Part shown: positions 8,916-18,120 of the stretch, in pieces
Layout: each line of letters opens with the position of its first letter
Numbering within the stretch: the first letter of the stretch is position 1
Assembly: GCF_002105285.1 (NCBI RefSeq)
Contig: NZ_MUHR01000005.1
Coordinates: 485,704-549,703 of the forward strand
Source of the DNA: Planktotalea arctica
GTDB taxonomy: Bacteria > Pseudomonadota > Alphaproteobacteria > Rhodobacterales > Rhodobacteraceae
Direction: 5' to 3'
DNA: 64,000 nucleotides
Notes under the pieces: model-generated
The model's input: the letters and a program-made list of their open reading frames with translations, nothing else
Databases searched by the model: none
What the model was told of the DNA's origin: nothing
Program-made: the position numbers and the translations under genes

Positions 8916-9991
8916 GGCGCGGCCTTGCCGGTGATACGGTTCACATGCCCCATTTTGCGGCCCGGTTTCACCTCAGATTTTCCGTAAAGATGCAGCGCGG
9001 TTTCCGCCTGAGCGGCAAGGTTCGCGACGCGATTCATATCATCGCCGATCAGGTTCTCCATCACCACATCACTGTGGCGTTGCCCATTGCCCAAGGGCCA
9101 GCCCGCGATCGCGCGGATGTGCTGCTCGAACTGATCTACGGTGCAGCCATTCTGCGTCCAGTGGCCGGAATTATGCACGCGCGGCGCGATCTCGTTCACC
9201 ACGAGACCCGACTTCGTCACGAACAATTCCACGCCCATCACGCCGACATAATCAAGTGCATTCAGAATACGCCCTGCGAGCAGGACCGCGTCCATGCGCA
9301 GCGACGAGGCGACGTTCGCGGGCACCGTGGTTTTGCGCAAAATTCCACCTTCATGGACGTTTTCGCCGGGATCGAAACAGGCGACTTCACCCGATGTGCC
9401 GCGTGCGGCGATCACCGAAATCTCGGCGCTGAAATCGATGAACCCCTCCAGAACGGCGGGCGCTCCGGCCATGCCCTCAAGCGCCTGCGCTGCGTCATCT
9501 GCAGATTTGAGGCGGGCCTGCCCTTTACCGTCATAGCCGAAGCGGCGGGTCTTCAGGATTGCAGGTGTGCCGATTTTTTCGAGCGCGGCGGCCATGCTGG
9601 TAGCACCCTCGAGCGCGGCGTAGGGCGCTACCGAAAGGCCGAGGCCGCTCAGGAAATCCTTTTCCGTGATGCGATCCTGCGAGATGCGTAGCGCCTCGCG
9701 CCCGGGATGGATCGGTGCGAGCGATCCAAGCAGATCGAGTGCAGATGTCGGCACGTTCTCGAATTCATAGGTGATCACGTCGACCCCGCTGCCAAAGGCG
9801 CGTAGGGCCGCTTCATCTGTATAGCTGGCAGTCGTCACGCGATCTGCGACATGCCCCGCAGGGGGGCATTCTGCGGGCTCGAAAATATGGGTGCGAAAGC
9901 CCAGGCGCGCCGCAGCGACAGAAAGCATACGGCCAAGCTGACCACCGCCCAGAATGCCGATCACTGCGCCTTGGGGTAGGGGATTACTCAT
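8912..9991 (-). CDS. purK: N5-carboxyaminoimidazole ribonucleotide synthase PurK
   Basis: ATP-grasp enzyme of 359 residues that uses ATP and bicarbonate to make N5-CAIR from AIR in purine synthesis. An N-terminal nucleotide-binding motif [12 protein letters not shown] is followed by the ATP-grasp region with [12 protein letters not shown], a PurK hallmark, and by [15 protein letters not shown] near the C-terminus. The ATG at 9991 overlaps the end of purE by 8 bp, so purE-purK is a coupled pair that converts AIR to CAIR in two steps. An in-frame extension upstream of this start runs inside purE and is not needed. The gene ends in a 4 bp convergent overlap with the AlgH gene. Confidence 0.96.
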   Translation of the reverse strand: MSNPLPQGAVIGILGGGQLGRMLSVAAARLGFRTHIFEPAECPPAGHVADRVTTASYTDEAALRAFGSGVDVITYEFENVPTSALDLLGSLAPIHPGREALRISQDRITEKDFLSGLGLSVAPYAALEGATSMAAALEKIGTPAILKTRRFGYDGKGQARLKSADDAAQALEGMAGAPAVLEGFIDFSAEISVIAARGTSGEVACFDPGENVHEGGILRKTTVPANVASSLRMDAVLLAGRILNALDYVGVMGVELFVTKSGLVVNEIAPRVHNSGHWTQNGCTVDQFEQHIRAIAGWPLGNGQRHSDVVMENLIGDDMNRVANLAAQAETALHLYGKSEVKPGRKMGHVNRITGKAAP

Positions 9992-10472
9992 CAATGGGTT
10001 CCTCGGGAATTGATGCGGAGAGGGCCTCGCGCCACGCATCCAGGCGCGCGGCAAGATCGGGATCGGACGTGGCAAGGATGCCAGCGGCCATCAGCCCCGC
10101 ATTTGCCGCGCCTGCGCCGCCAATGGCCATGGTTGCCACGGGAAAGCCGCGCGGCATTTGCAAGATGGAATAGAGGCTGTCGACGCCGGAAAGCGCATTG
10201 GTTTGCACCGGCACGCCGATCACTGGAATGCGGGTCTTGGAGGCCATCATGCCGGGTAGATGCGCTGCGCCGCCTGCGCCAGCGATAATCACCTTGAGAC
10301 CGCGCGCTGCCGCGCCCTTGCCGTAGTCCCACAAGCGATCGGGTGTGCGATGGGCTGACACGATCTTGGCCTCGTAGGGCACATCCAGCGCATCCAGCAT
10401 CTGCGCCGCTTCTTTCATCGTAGGCCAGTCGGACTGGCTTCCCATGATAAGGCCAACTTCGATTTTCGCCAT
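9984..10472 (-). CDS. purE: N5-carboxyaminoimidazole ribonucleotide mutase PurE
   Basis: Class I PurE of 162 residues that moves the carboxyl group of N5-CAIR to give CAIR. The motif [10 protein letters not shown] near residue 11 is the substrate-binding loop, SAHRTPDRL near residue 41 carries the conserved histidine, and [11 protein letters not shown] and PVIGVPV follow. Translation is taken from ATG 10472 because AGAGGG lies at the right distance upstream; a GTG three codons earlier would have the purines directly abutting it. Overlap with purK by 8 bp fits the pathway. The small DUF465 gene 62 bp upstream could be on the same transcript. Confidence 0.96.
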   Translation of the reverse strand: MAKIEVGLIMGSQSDWPTMKEAAQMLDALDVPYEAKIVSAHRTPDRLWDYGKGAAARGLKVIIAGAGGAAHLPGMMASKTRIPVIGVPVQTNALSGVDSLYSILQMPRGFPVATMAIGGAGAANAGLMAAGILATSDPDLAARLDAWREALSASIPEEPIDE

Positions 10473-10534
10473 GATGCGCACCCTCTGCTTCTGAGCGCCG
10501 GACTATAGCCAGATGCGAGGTCTAAGCAATGCGT

Positions 10535-10759
10535 TCAGGCAATAATATCCGGGGTTAAACGGTCTTCGATGACGGCGATTTTGTCTTTCAGCCGCAGCTT
10601 GCTGCGCTTAAGGCGTTGCAGCATCAATTGATCTGCTGTGCCCTTTTCGATCAGCGCGCGAATGGACTCGTCCAGATCGCGATGCTCGCGGCGCATGACC
10701 TCGAGCTCGACGCGCAGCACGTCGTTGGTTTTCATCGAGATGTCTGTGGGCGCATTCAT
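10535..10759 (-). CDS. YdcH-like DUF465 small helical protein
   Basis: 74-residue protein that is almost entirely charged helix, rich in Lys, Arg, Glu and Leu. It contains the DUF465 pattern: REHRDLDESIRALIEKG (about 24-40), then LKRSKLRLKDKIAVIEDRL (about 50-68), which should form a helical hairpin or coiled coil. DUF465/YdcH proteins are common single-domain proteins in proteobacteria with no settled function. It starts at ATG 10759, divergent from the heat-shock gene at 10928. It is followed by purE on the same strand, but no functional link to purine synthesis is evident. Confidence 0.85.
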   Translation of the reverse strand: MNAPTDISMKTNDVLRVELEVMRREHRDLDESIRALIEKGTADQLMLQRLKRSKLRLKDKIAVIEDRLTPDIIA

Positions 10760-10827
10760 CGGGTCAGCTCACTTTGCGGGGCAGGGGCAGAGCGGATACT
10801 ATACGCAAACGCCCCGCGCGCGCATAG

Positions 10828-10860
10828 CCCTTGCGCACAGATGAAAGCCTACCCATATTA
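10828..10860 (+). promoter_or_regulatory. Candidate heat-shock (sigma-32) promoter for hsp20
   Basis: CCCTTGCG at 10828-10835 and CCCATATTA at 10852-10860, separated by 16 bases, resemble the sigma-32 -35 (CTTG core) and -10 (CCCAT/CCTAT core) elements. The -10 lies about 68 bases upstream of the Hsp20 start at 10928. The gene it would serve is a heat-shock protein, which makes the match plausible. It is an eye match to a consensus, not a measured start site. Confidence 0.5.
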
Positions 10861-10927
10861 ATTTTATAGCGGTTGCCGAAACGGGACCGCGCCACGGACT
10901 GTCGCTTTACTTTGAAGGACGCGCCCT

Positions 10928-11341
10928 ATGACGAAACTGACACTTGGTTCTTATCCGCACATGCTCGGGTTCGAGCAATTGGAACGGTTGGTGGAACGCA
11001 CCGCAAAAGCCGGAAACGAGGGTTATCCGCCCTATAATATCGAGCAAACTACCGATACATCGTATCGTATCACGCTAGCCGTCGCCGGTTTTGGTGAGGA
11101 TGACCTTTCGATTACCGTCGAGGATCGCCATTTGGTGATCCGTGGCCGTCAAAATGATGATAGCGACGGTCGCTTGTTCTTGCATCGCGGTATTGCTGCA
11201 CGCCAGTTCCAGCGCAGTTTCGTGTTGGCGGACGGTGTAGAGGTCGGCGAAGCGCAGATGGAGAACGGACTTCTTCATGTGGACTTGACCCGCGCGCGCC
11301 CCGACGCAGTTGTTCAGACTATCAGTATCAAGAAGGGATAA
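10928..11341 (+). CDS. Small heat-shock protein, Hsp20 (IbpA type)
   Basis: 137-residue ATP-independent chaperone that holds unfolding proteins. The N-terminal MLGFEQLERLVER is typical of IbpA-like proteins. The alpha-crystallin domain covers about residues 34-130 and includes YNIEQTTDTSYRITLAVAGF and ENGLLHVDL, the latter matching the conserved GxLxV-type strand. A candidate sigma-32 promoter lies upstream. The next gene (DUF1150) starts 4 bp after the stop, a pairing I recognise from many alphaproteobacteria. Function is well supported by the family; whether it is heat-inducible here is an inference from the promoter. Confidence 0.93.
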   Translation: MTKLTLGSYPHMLGFEQLERLVERTAKAGNEGYPPYNIEQTTDTSYRITLAVAGFGEDDLSITVEDRHLVIRGRQNDDSDGRLFLHRGIAARQFQRSFVLADGVEVGEAQMENGLLHVDLTRARPDAVVQTISIKKG

Positions 11342-11345
11342 CGCC

Positions 11346-11573
11346 ATGACTACCCCATTCGAATTCTCGAACGCCAAGGACGCCCGTATCGTCTATGTGC
11401 GCTCCGTCGCGCTGGCCGATCTACCCAAAGAAATGCAAGAGCAGGTCAGTGGCATGGAGCAGCTATATGCGGTGCACGCTGAAAATGGCGAACGCCTTGC
11501 GGTCGTAGCGGATCGCGATCTGGCTTTTACGCTCGCACGCCAGAATGATTTCGCGCCAGTGACTGTTCACTGA
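11346..11573 (+). CDS. DUF1150 family protein
   Basis: 75-residue protein starting at ATG 11346, just after the Hsp20 stop. It has the conserved core DARIVYVRSVALADLP and LYAVHAENGERLAVVADRDLAFTLAR, typical of DUF1150. No catalytic residues or membrane segment are visible. The family is found almost always beside small heat-shock genes in alphaproteobacteria, so a role with Hsp20 is likely but not shown. Its stop shares one base with the start of the PhzF gene, so the three genes are probably co-transcribed. Confidence 0.88.
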   Translation: MTTPFEFSNAKDARIVYVRSVALADLPKEMQEQVSGMEQLYAVHAENGERLAVVADRDLAFTLARQNDFAPVTVH

Positions 11574-12451
11574 TGACGAATTTTGCTGCCCATTGGGTCG
11601 ATGCCTTCACGGATCGCCCCTTTGGCGGCAATGGTTGCACCGTGGTGCATGACGCAGCGCATCTGGACGATGCCACCTGCATGGCGCTCGTGCGCGAGAC
11701 GTCGCTGGTGGAATGCACCTTCCTTGGCCCATCCGAAATCGCTGATCTGCGGGTGCGCTATTTTCTGGCCAGCCGCGAAATTCCCTTTGCCGGTCACCCC
11801 ACCGTCGCTTCCGTTATTGCTGCGTATGCGGCGGGAAGCATCGCGCCGGGCGATCTGACGCTGGAGACCGGGGCAGGCCTCATTCCGGTCCACCTTAGCG
11901 CAGATGGAACGCGTGTCACAATGCGCCAGAACGCGCCAAAATTTGGGCCGGTAGTGGACATATCCCTTGCCGCAGCCGCGATTGGCCTGCGCGAGGCGGA
12001 CATCATCGCAGAGCCACAGCTTGTCTCGACGGGGCTTCCCTTCATCATTGTTCCACTATGCGATCGCGTCGCGCTGGGATGCGCGCGCCTGAACGCGGGG
12101 GCGCTTGCACTTATGAACGATAGCCTTGGCGCGGATGGCACCGACGTGATGGAGCCGTTTCTGACAACCCTTGGCGGTTACACCAATGCGGGCGATACGT
12201 TCTCGCGTCTGCTCTTGCTGCCGCCCAGCCCGCCTGAGGACCCCTTCACCGGCTCCGCGACGGGGGCGATGGCTAGTTACCTTTGGCATCATGGGCTGAT
12301 AAAATCCCCTGAATTTACCGCCGAGCAAGGCCATATGCTTGGGCGGCCCGGCACAGCCGATGTGCGCGTGATCGGCGCGCGCGATGCTATAAAAGGGGTC
12401 GAGGTCTCTGGCCAAGGTCACATCCTGATGAGTGCTACGCTTCATCTTTGA
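11573..12451 (+). CDS. PhzF family isomerase
   Basis: 292-residue protein with the two-lobed diaminopimelate-epimerase-like fold. Motifs are DAFTDRPFGGNGCTVV near residue 10, RETSLVEC near residue 42 (containing the glutamate aligned with the PhzF catalytic Glu), SREIPFAGHPTVAS near 64 and DPFTGSATGAMASYL near 223. PhzF itself acts in phenazine synthesis, but no phenazine genes are present, and most family members act on unknown small substrates. The gene begins one base before the end of DUF1150. It is followed by 210 bp without a gene before coxS, in which I see no clear signal. The family call is safe; the reaction is not known. Confidence 0.88.
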   Translation: MTNFAAHWVDAFTDRPFGGNGCTVVHDAAHLDDATCMALVRETSLVECTFLGPSEIADLRVRYFLASREIPFAGHPTVASVIAAYAAGSIAPGDLTLETGAGLIPVHLSADGTRVTMRQNAPKFGPVVDISLAAAAIGLREADIIAEPQLVSTGLPFIIVPLCDRVALGCARLNAGALALMNDSLGADGTDVMEPFLTTLGGYTNAGDTFSRLLLLPPSPPEDPFTGSATGAMASYLWHHGLIKSPEFTAEQGHMLGRPGTADVRVIGARDAIKGVEVSGQGHILMSATLHL

Positions 12452-12661
12452 AACGTAGCGTAACCCCGCCGCAGCAAAGATAAATGCAACAAAGGGTTGC
12501 TCGGAATCACTTCGCATAGCAATCTGATCTATGAAGGGGTGTTTCGCCCTGCCTTGCCGTCTCTGCGCCGTCGCTCTCGCGCCGCGCACGGAACGCGCAA
12601 GAGCCAAGATCAGCGCATATGCCCACAACGATGTGCGCGATACGTCATCTGGGAGGACTGA

Positions 12662-13147
12662 ATGAGTAAAATTACCATGACCGTGAACGGCAAAGCCGCG
12701 TCAGGCGATGTCGAGGGGCGCACTTTGCTGTCGTCGTTTTTGCGTGAGGATTTGTTCCTGACCGGCACGCATATCGGATGTGATACCAGTCAATGCGGGG
12801 CCTGCGTCGTCCATGTGAACGGCGTCGCTGTGAAAAGTTGCACGATGCTCGCTGCCGAGGCAGACGGAGCCGAGATTTCCACGATCGAGGGGCAGGCAGC
12901 GCCCGATGGCACGCTCAACACGATCCAGCAGGCCTTTCAGGACCATCACGGTTTGCAATGCGGCTTTTGCACGCCCGGCATGGTGATGAGCGCGGCTGCG
13001 TTGCTCAAGGAAAACCCCAAGCCGACGGAGGCGGAGGTGCGCCATTACCTTGAGGGCAACATTTGCCGCTGCACTGGTTATCACAATATCGTTAAGGCGA
13101 TCCTGGCCGCATCCGGTCAGGAAATTCCGGCGATCGCGGCCGAATAG
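12662..13147 (+). CDS. coxS: Molybdenum hydroxylase small subunit, two [2Fe-2S] clusters (CoxS type)
   Basis: 161-residue iron-sulfur subunit that passes electrons from the molybdenum centre to FAD. The plant-type [2Fe-2S] cluster is held by C40, C45, C48 and C60 ([10 protein letters not shown] and KSC). The second cluster is held by C100, C103, C135 and C137 (QCGFCTPG and [10 protein letters not shown]), where Q99 is the usual cofactor-contact glutamine. It is first in the order S-L-M. Family members include carbon monoxide dehydrogenase, isoquinoline oxidoreductase and nicotinate hydroxylase; this subunit alone does not tell them apart. Confidence 0.94.
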   Translation: MSKITMTVNGKAASGDVEGRTLLSSFLREDLFLTGTHIGCDTSQCGACVVHVNGVAVKSCTMLAAEADGAEISTIEGQAAPDGTLNTIQQAFQDHHGLQCGFCTPGMVMSAAALLKENPKPTEAEVRHYLEGNICRCTGYHNIVKAILAASGQEIPAIAAE

Positions 13148-13227
13148 ATCAAGACCGAAGCGATTGACTGGTCGCGTGCGGGAGGTGCGCGGACAGCTTG
13201 GAAAATTATTCCTCAGGGAGATTTCTC

Positions 13228-15591
13228 ATGCCAAAAGATGGCGGTATCGGCGCAAGCTCGAAGCGGCGCGAAGACATTCGGTTTCTGACGGGAACCGGCA
13301 AATACACCGATGACATCAACATACGCGGGCAGGCCTATGTGCATTTTCTGCGCTCTGATGTTGCCCACGCAAAGATTAACGGGATCGACACCAGCGCCGC
13401 TGCCGCGATGCCTGGCGTCGTGCAGATTTTTACGGGTGCGGATTTTGAAGCGGTTGGCGGCATTCCGTGTGGCTGGGAAATCACCGACCGTCACGGCAAG
13501 GCGATGCAAGAGCCCAAACACCCCGTGCTCGCCCATGGCAAAGTGCGCCATGTAGGCGATCCGATTGCAGCGGTTGTCGCCGAGAGCCTCGAGCAGGCGC
13601 GCGATGCCGCAGAAGCGATCGAGCTTGATCTCGAAGAGCTGCCAGCGGTCGTGAACATGAAGGCTGCGCTGGTAGAAGGCGCAACCAAGGTCCATGACGA
13701 TCTCGATAACAACCTTTGCTATGATTGGGGTTTCGTCGAGGAAAATAAGGGTGCAGTCGATGCTGCCATCAAAGGCGCGGCACATGTGACCACGCTGGAA
13801 CTGGTGAACAACCGCCTTGTCGCCAACCCGATGGAGCCGCGTGTCGCCGTCGGCGAATACGACCGCGCGGATGGGCAGCATACGCTGCACACGACCTCGC
13901 AAAACCCGCATGTGATCCGCCTTTTGATGGGTGCGTTTGTTCTGGGCATCCCCGAGCACAAGCTGCGCGTCGTCGCCCCCGATGTGGGCGGCGGGTTTGG
14001 CACCAAGATTTTCCATTATGCAGAAGAGGCGTTCTGCACATTTGCGGCCAAAGCGGTGAACCGTCCGGTGAAATGGACCTCTTCGCGCTCGGAAGCATTC
14101 ATGTCCGATGCGCATGGGCGCGATCACGTGACCAAGATCGAATTGGCGCTGGATAAGGATAATAACTTCGTCGCGGTGCGCACGGAAACGCTGGCCAATA
14201 TGGGTGCGTATCTGTCCACCTTTGCCTCTTCGGTTCCCACTTGGCTGCATGGCACTTTGATGGCTGGTAATTACAAAACGCCCAACGTCTATGTGAACGT
14301 GAAAGCGGTCTTTACCAACACGGTTCCTGTTGATGCCTATCGCGGCGCAGGTCGCCCCGAAGCGACCTACCAGCTTGAGCGCGTTATCGATATGGCCGCG
14401 CGCGAGCTAGGCGTCGATCCGATTGCGCTGCGCCGGCAGAATTACATCACTGAATTTCCCTACGCGACCCCTGTTGCGGTGGAATATGACACCGGTGATT
14501 ACAACGCGACGATGGACAAGCTGGAAGAGATTGCCGACATCAAAGGCTTTGCTGCGCGGCGCAAAGAGAGCGAAGCGCGCGGCATGATGCGCGGGCTAGG
14601 GATTAACAACTACATCGAAGCGTGCGGCATTGCGCCGTCCAACCTCGTGGGTCAACTTGGTGCGCGCGCGGGTCTTTATGACGCGGCGACGGTGCGGGTG
14701 AATGCGACAGGCTCGATTTCGGTCATGGTCGGCGCGCATAGCCACGGGCAAGGCCATGAGACGGCGTTTCCGCAGGTGGTTGCAGAGATGCTTGGTATCG
14801 ATGAAAGCATGATCGACATTGTACATGGGGATACTAGCAAAATTCCGTTCGGCATGGGGACTTATGGCTCCCGATCGCTCGCGGTTTGCGGATCGGCAAT
14901 GGTGCGCGCCACGGAGAAAATCATCAATAAGGCCAAGAAGATCGCGGCGCATTTGATGGAAGCCTCTGAAGCGGATATCGAGCTGAAGGATGGTAATTTC
15001 AGCGTTGCGGGCACGGATAAATCCGTGGCTTGGGGCGATGTGACCTTGGCCGCCTATGTGCCGCATAACTATCCGCTTGAGGATATCGAGCCGGGCCTCG
15101 AGGAGACCGCGTTCTATGATCCGGCGAACTTCACATACCCTGCGGGCGCTTATGCCTGTGAGGTCGAAGTTGATCCCGATACGGGCAAAGTCACCATCGC
15201 GCGGTTTGCGGCAGCGGATGATTTCGGCAATGTGATCAACCCGATGATCGTATCGGGGCAGGTGCATGGCGGTATCGCACAAGGGATTGGTCAGGCACTG
15301 CTGGAGAGTTGCGTCTATGATGAGGACGGCCAACTTCTGAGCGCGTCCTACATGGATTACACCATGCCGCGCGCGGATGACTTGCCGTTCTATTCGGTCG
15401 ATCATTCTTGCCAGACGCCATGTACGCACAACCCGTTGGGCGTCAAAGGCTGCGGCGAAGCGGGCGCGATCGGATCGCCCCCGTCCGTGATCAACGCGGT
15501 GATCGATGCGCTGAATTCGGGTGGGCATGATGTGAAACACATCGACATGCCAGCGACGCCCGCGAAGGTATGGGCGGCGATGCAGAGCTGA
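13228..15591 (+). CDS. coxL: Molybdenum hydroxylase large subunit, form II CoxL type
   Basis: 787-residue molybdopterin-binding catalytic subunit. Translation starts at ATG 13228, behind CAGGGAG; an upstream TTG is less likely. N-terminal domain (about 20-140), then the molybdenum-binding domain with VGGGFGTK near 252, the active-site loop AYRGAGR at residues 370-376, and a late [13 protein letters not shown] stretch with the family's conserved glutamate. True form I CO dehydrogenases have AYxCSFR in the loop; AYRGAGR marks form II, whose substrate is often not CO. The gene order S-L-M also fits form II. No accessory genes (coxD, E, F, G) are in the window. The cofactor would be made by enzymes including MoaB at 1878. 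Confidence 0.92.
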   Translation: MPKDGGIGASSKRREDIRFLTGTGKYTDDINIRGQAYVHFLRSDVAHAKINGIDTSAAAAMPGVVQIFTGADFEAVGGIPCGWEITDRHGKAMQEPKHPVLAHGKVRHVGDPIAAVVAESLEQARDAAEAIELDLEELPAVVNMKAALVEGATKVHDDLDNNLCYDWGFVEENKGAVDAAIKGAAHVTTLELVNNRLVANPMEPRVAVGEYDRADGQHTLHTTSQNPHVIRLLMGAFVLGIPEHKLRVVAPDVGGGFGTKIFHYAEEAFCTFAAKAVNRPVKWTSSRSEAFMSDAHGRDHVTKIELALDKDNNFVAVRTETLANMGAYLSTFASSVPTWLHGTLMAGNYKTPNVYVNVKAVFTNTVPVDAYRGAGRPEATYQLERVIDMAARELGVDPIALRRQNYITEFPYATPVAVEYDTGDYNATMDKLEEIADIKGFAARRKESEARGMMRGLGINNYIEACGIAPSNLVGQLGARAGLYDAATVRVNATGSISVMVGAHSHGQGHETAFPQVVAEMLGIDESMIDIVHGDTSKIPFGMGTYGSRSLAVCGSAMVRATEKIINKAKKIAAHLMEASEADIELKDGNFSVAGTDKSVAWGDVTLAAYVPHNYPLEDIEPGLEETAFYDPANFTYPAGAYACEVEVDPDTGKVTIARFAAADDFGNVINPMIVSGQVHGGIAQGIGQALLESCVYDEDGQLLSASYMDYTMPRADDLPFYSVDHSCQTPCTHNPLGVKGCGEAGAIGSPPSVINAVIDALNSGGHDVKHIDMPATPAKVWAAMQS

Positions 15592-15605
15592 TTTCCAGGA
15601 CGGGT

Positions 15606-15658
15606 GCGAGGGGCCAGCCCCTCGCGCTCCCCGAGGTATTTATGGACCAAAGAAGGGC
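15606..15658 (+). repeat. Dispersed intergenic repeat, copy A, inside the cox operon
   Basis: A perfect 9 bp hairpin (15606-15625) is followed by a conserved tail, CTCCCCGAGGTATTTATGG and then a purine-rich stretch ending near GAAGGGC. Similar elements occur at 21289, 37383 and, inverted, 52293. This copy lies between coxL and coxM and ends 32 bases before the coxM start. Confidence 0.7.
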
Positions 15659-15690
15659 AAGGCCTGTGCGGTCCAGGAAGGAACGACGAG

Positions 15691-16476
15691 ATGTATAATT
15701 TTGAGTTTGAAAAGCCGGGCACGCTTGCAGATGCAGTTGCGGCGATGAGCGCGGATGAAGCGCAGGCGCTGGGCGGGGGGCAGACTTTGATCCCGACGCT
15801 GAAGCAGCGCCTTGCCAGCCCGTCCGTATTGGTTAGCCTGTCCGGCATCGGCGAGATGCAGGGTATTTGCATGGGCGATCAGGGCGAGATGTGTATCGGC
15901 GGTTCGAGCACGCATGCCAGCGTCGCAGCGGCATCTGGTTATCGCGCGCTTTCGGCGCTGGCGGGGCAGATCGGTGATCCGGCGGTGCGCGCACGCGGCA
16001 CGATCGGCGGATCCTTGGCCAACAATGATCCATCGGCCTGCTATCCGGCAGCGGCGCTGGCATCTGGTGCAACCATCAAAACCAATGCGCGCGAGATTGC
16101 GGCGGATGATTATTTCGAGGGCATGTTCGCCACTGCCTTGGACGAGGGCGAGATCATTACCGAGGTGCGCTTTCCGGTGCCGGAGATCGCGCATTACGAG
16201 AAATTCGTGCAGCCCGCCTCGCGCTTTGCATTGGTGGGTGTGTTCGTCGCCAAGTTCAAGGATGGCGTGCGCGTTGCCGTAACGGGCGCATCCGAGGAAG
16301 GCGTGTTTCGCTGGAGCGAAGCCGAGGCTGCATTGAGCGCGAATTTCGCGGCTGAGGCATTGGACGGCCTCACCGTCGATGCGGAGGGCATGATCGGCGA
16401 TCTGCATGGATCAAAGGAGTACCGCGCGCATTTGGTGAACGTCATCACCAAGCGGGCGGTGAAGGCCGCCGCCTGA
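15691..16476 (+). CDS. coxM: Molybdenum hydroxylase FAD subunit (CoxM type)
   Basis: 261-residue FAD-binding subunit that accepts electrons from the iron-sulfur subunit. Translation is taken from ATG 15691 with AGGAAGGAA upstream; the longer open frame contains repeat copy A and is not coding. FAD-contact motifs [18 protein letters not shown] near residue 28 and [18 protein letters not shown] near 106 are clear. The N-terminus [16 protein letters not shown] is typical of CoxM/XdhB. The 99 bp gap after coxL is long for an operon and is filled largely by the repeat. A strong hairpin terminator follows about 50 bp after the stop. Confidence 0.93.
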   Translation: MYNFEFEKPGTLADAVAAMSADEAQALGGGQTLIPTLKQRLASPSVLVSLSGIGEMQGICMGDQGEMCIGGSSTHASVAAASGYRALSALAGQIGDPAVRARGTIGGSLANNDPSACYPAAALASGATIKTNAREIAADDYFEGMFATALDEGEIITEVRFPVPEIAHYEKFVQPASRFALVGVFVAKFKDGVRVAVTGASEEGVFRWSEAEAALSANFAAEALDGLTVDAEGMIGDLHGSKEYRAHLVNVITKRAVKAAA

Positions 16477-16525
16477 ACCATCCCTTCGCGCGAGGGAAAA
16501 ACTTGCGCGAAACCAACATTTTTAG

Positions 16526-16564
16526 CGCGCGTATCTGACACGGATCAAGGTACGCGCGTTTTTT
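16526..16564 (+). terminator. Rho-independent terminator after coxM
   Basis: An 8 bp perfect stem (CGCGCGTA at 16526-16533 with TACGCGCG at 16551-16558) encloses a 17-base loop and is followed by six thymines. It sits 50 bp past the coxM stop on the same strand and should end the coxSLM transcript. Confidence 0.75.
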
Positions 16565-16613
16565 ATGCGTTAATCCTGCCGTCGAGACATAAGATTTTTG
16601 ACTGGAGGCTTAG

Positions 16614-16799
16614 ATGACACGACTTGCTGGTATGCTCTTTGCGCTGATCGCGACCACTTTGGCGGGGAGCTTCATGGTTGCTGCGCTGACCATGGGCTAT
16701 GACACGTTGCAGCCCTTGCTGATCGCAGCTGCATTGGGTGCGGTTCTGTCCGTTCCCGTGACGTATTTCGTGGCGAAGGCGATCGTCGACAACGGCTGA
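16614..16799 (+). CDS. Small membrane protein, two predicted helices
   Basis: 61-residue protein with two hydrophobic segments (about 5-28 and 33-55) joined by a short polar turn, ending in a short charged tail. It lies behind GGAGGCTTAG, a good ribosome-binding site. Similar short proteins occur in other Rhodobacterales; I have seen relatives labelled CTP synthetase in databases, which the sequence does not support. No function can be given. It sits between the cox terminator and a convergent esterase gene. Confidence 0.62.
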   Translation: MTRLAGMLFALIATTLAGSFMVAALTMGYDTLQPLLIAAALGAVLSVPVTYFVAKAIVDNG

Positions 16800-16884
16800 A
16801 ACAGCGATCCAGAGTTCCCGCGCACGCGGGCTGGCGGTAGAGGTGATGGGTGGGTAGAGGGACCATCGCTCCTGCCGCCTTTTA

Positions 16885-17649
16885 CTATGCGCGGTAGTCG
16901 AGAAATGCGCGCAGCGAGGCCTCGAACGCGCGGGGTTGCTCGGCGTGAAGCCAGTGACCGGCGTCGGGTATCTTGGCGAAACGCGCGCCCGGGAAAAGTG
17001 ATCTGATCAGGGGGCGGTGCTTAGGCAGGACATAATCGGAATTGGCCCCTGACAGAAACAGAGCCAAGCCATCGTAGCGGGATTCGATCTCGGGGAAACC
17101 CAGGATCAGCGCCATGTCACGCTCCAGCACATCGAGGTTATAGAGCCAGCGTTTTTCCTTCACATCGAGCGATTGCGTAAAGAAGGATTGCAAGGTTTTG
17201 TCGCTCACGCGGCGGGCTAATTGCGCCGAGGCATCTGCGCGCCGGCTAACTTGGGACAGGTCCACCGCGCGCATGGCGTCGATGAAGTGTTGCTGCGAAT
17301 GGCCATAGGCAACCGGGGCGATATCGGCCACCAGCAGGCGCGCGACCTGCTCAGGCTGCTTAAGCGCGAGAACCATTGCCGCCTTGCCGCCCATGGAGTG
17401 ACCGAGCAGATCGACCACGCCGCCATGCGCGTCGATCACCTTGCTCAAATCGGCGGCCATATCGGGGTAGCTGTGGCTGTCGGCCTGAAAACTATTGCCG
17501 TGATTGCGCAAGTCGGGCGCAATCACACGGCGGGTCTCGGACATGCGCCGCGCAATGACGTTCCAGTTGCGCGCAGAGCCGAAAAGGCCGTGCACGATCA
17601 TCAAAGGGGGGCGGGCGGTGTCGGTGCCATAGGTGAGAACATTAAGCAT
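16885..17649 (-). CDS. Alpha/beta hydrolase (YbfF-type esterase)
   Basis: 254-residue hydrolase. It has the oxyanion-hole region IVHGLFGSARNW near residue 18, the nucleophile elbow GHSMGG near 83, a likely acid residue in LSGANSDYV near 204 and the catalytic histidine in DAGHWLHAEQP near 231. The complete triad suggests an active enzyme. The pattern matches YbfF-like esterases, which act on short acyl esters; the physiological substrate is not evident. It starts at ATG 17649 and is divergent from the small gene at 17746. Confidence 0.88.
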   Translation of the reverse strand: MLNVLTYGTDTARPPLMIVHGLFGSARNWNVIARRMSETRRVIAPDLRNHGNSFQADSHSYPDMAADLSKVIDAHGGVVDLLGHSMGGKAAMVLALKQPEQVARLLVADIAPVAYGHSQQHFIDAMRAVDLSQVSRRADASAQLARRVSDKTLQSFFTQSLDVKEKRWLYNLDVLERDMALILGFPEIESRYDGLALFLSGANSDYVLPKHRPLIRSLFPGARFAKIPDAGHWLHAEQPRAFEASLRAFLDYRA

Positions 17650-17745
17650 GGTGCAGGGAGTAACGCGAATTTTGCGCGCGCGCCAGTCGGCGATGCTTGA
17701 GGCTGGTTTGTAGCGAGGGTAGGTTCATGAACGGAAGGGGCGGCA

Positions 17746-18120
17746 ATGATGAGTGATCTGGATTTCAATGCGATGGAGCAAAAGGCGCTGGGTGCTTTGC
17801 GCCTGAAGCTGGGCGTGAAAGCGCGCGATCTGCCTCGCGCGATGAAGCGTGCGGGGCGTCGGCTTCCAAAGGACGCGCACCGCGCGGCGGGTGTTATGAT
17901 CGCGGCGCAGGCGCAGGCGGGCCATCCCAAACTTGCGCGCATGGTGGACGGCCTTGCGGTGGACGCGGCAGCCGCGCGTTTGCACGAACATCTGGCCAAG
18001 ATCGATCCCAAGGAGCGGCGCAAGGATATCATCCTGTCGATGCTCGGCGCTCAGGCGTTCAACATTCTGGCGGTCATCGCGCTGGTGGTGGGTTTGCTGC
18101 ATTGGCGTGATCTTTTGTAA
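17746..18120 (+). CDS. Conserved hypothetical protein with one C-terminal membrane helix
   Basis: 124-residue protein. The first 90 residues are soluble, helical and rich in basic and alanine residues (LRLKLGVKARDLPRAMKRAG), and a single membrane helix covers about 100-119. I do not recognise a domain. It starts at ATG ATG (17746 or 17749) behind AAGGGGCGG. Its last 47 bases overlap the end of the convergent DUF817 gene, so one of the two stops may differ from the annotated one, although both frames look genuine. It could be a tail-anchored protein, judged only from the layout. Confidence 0.62.
   Translation: MMSDLDFNAMEQKALGALRLKLGVKARDLPRAMKRAGRRLPKDAHRAAGVMIAAQAQAGHPKLARMVDGLAVDAAAARLHEHLAKIDPKERRKDIILSMLGAQAFNILAVIALVVGLLHWRDLL

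Noticed and set aside
12662..16476. Aerobic carbon monoxide dehydrogenase
   Set aside because: The active-site loop is AYRGAGR and the accessory genes are absent; form II, so I call it a molybdenum hydroxylase only.
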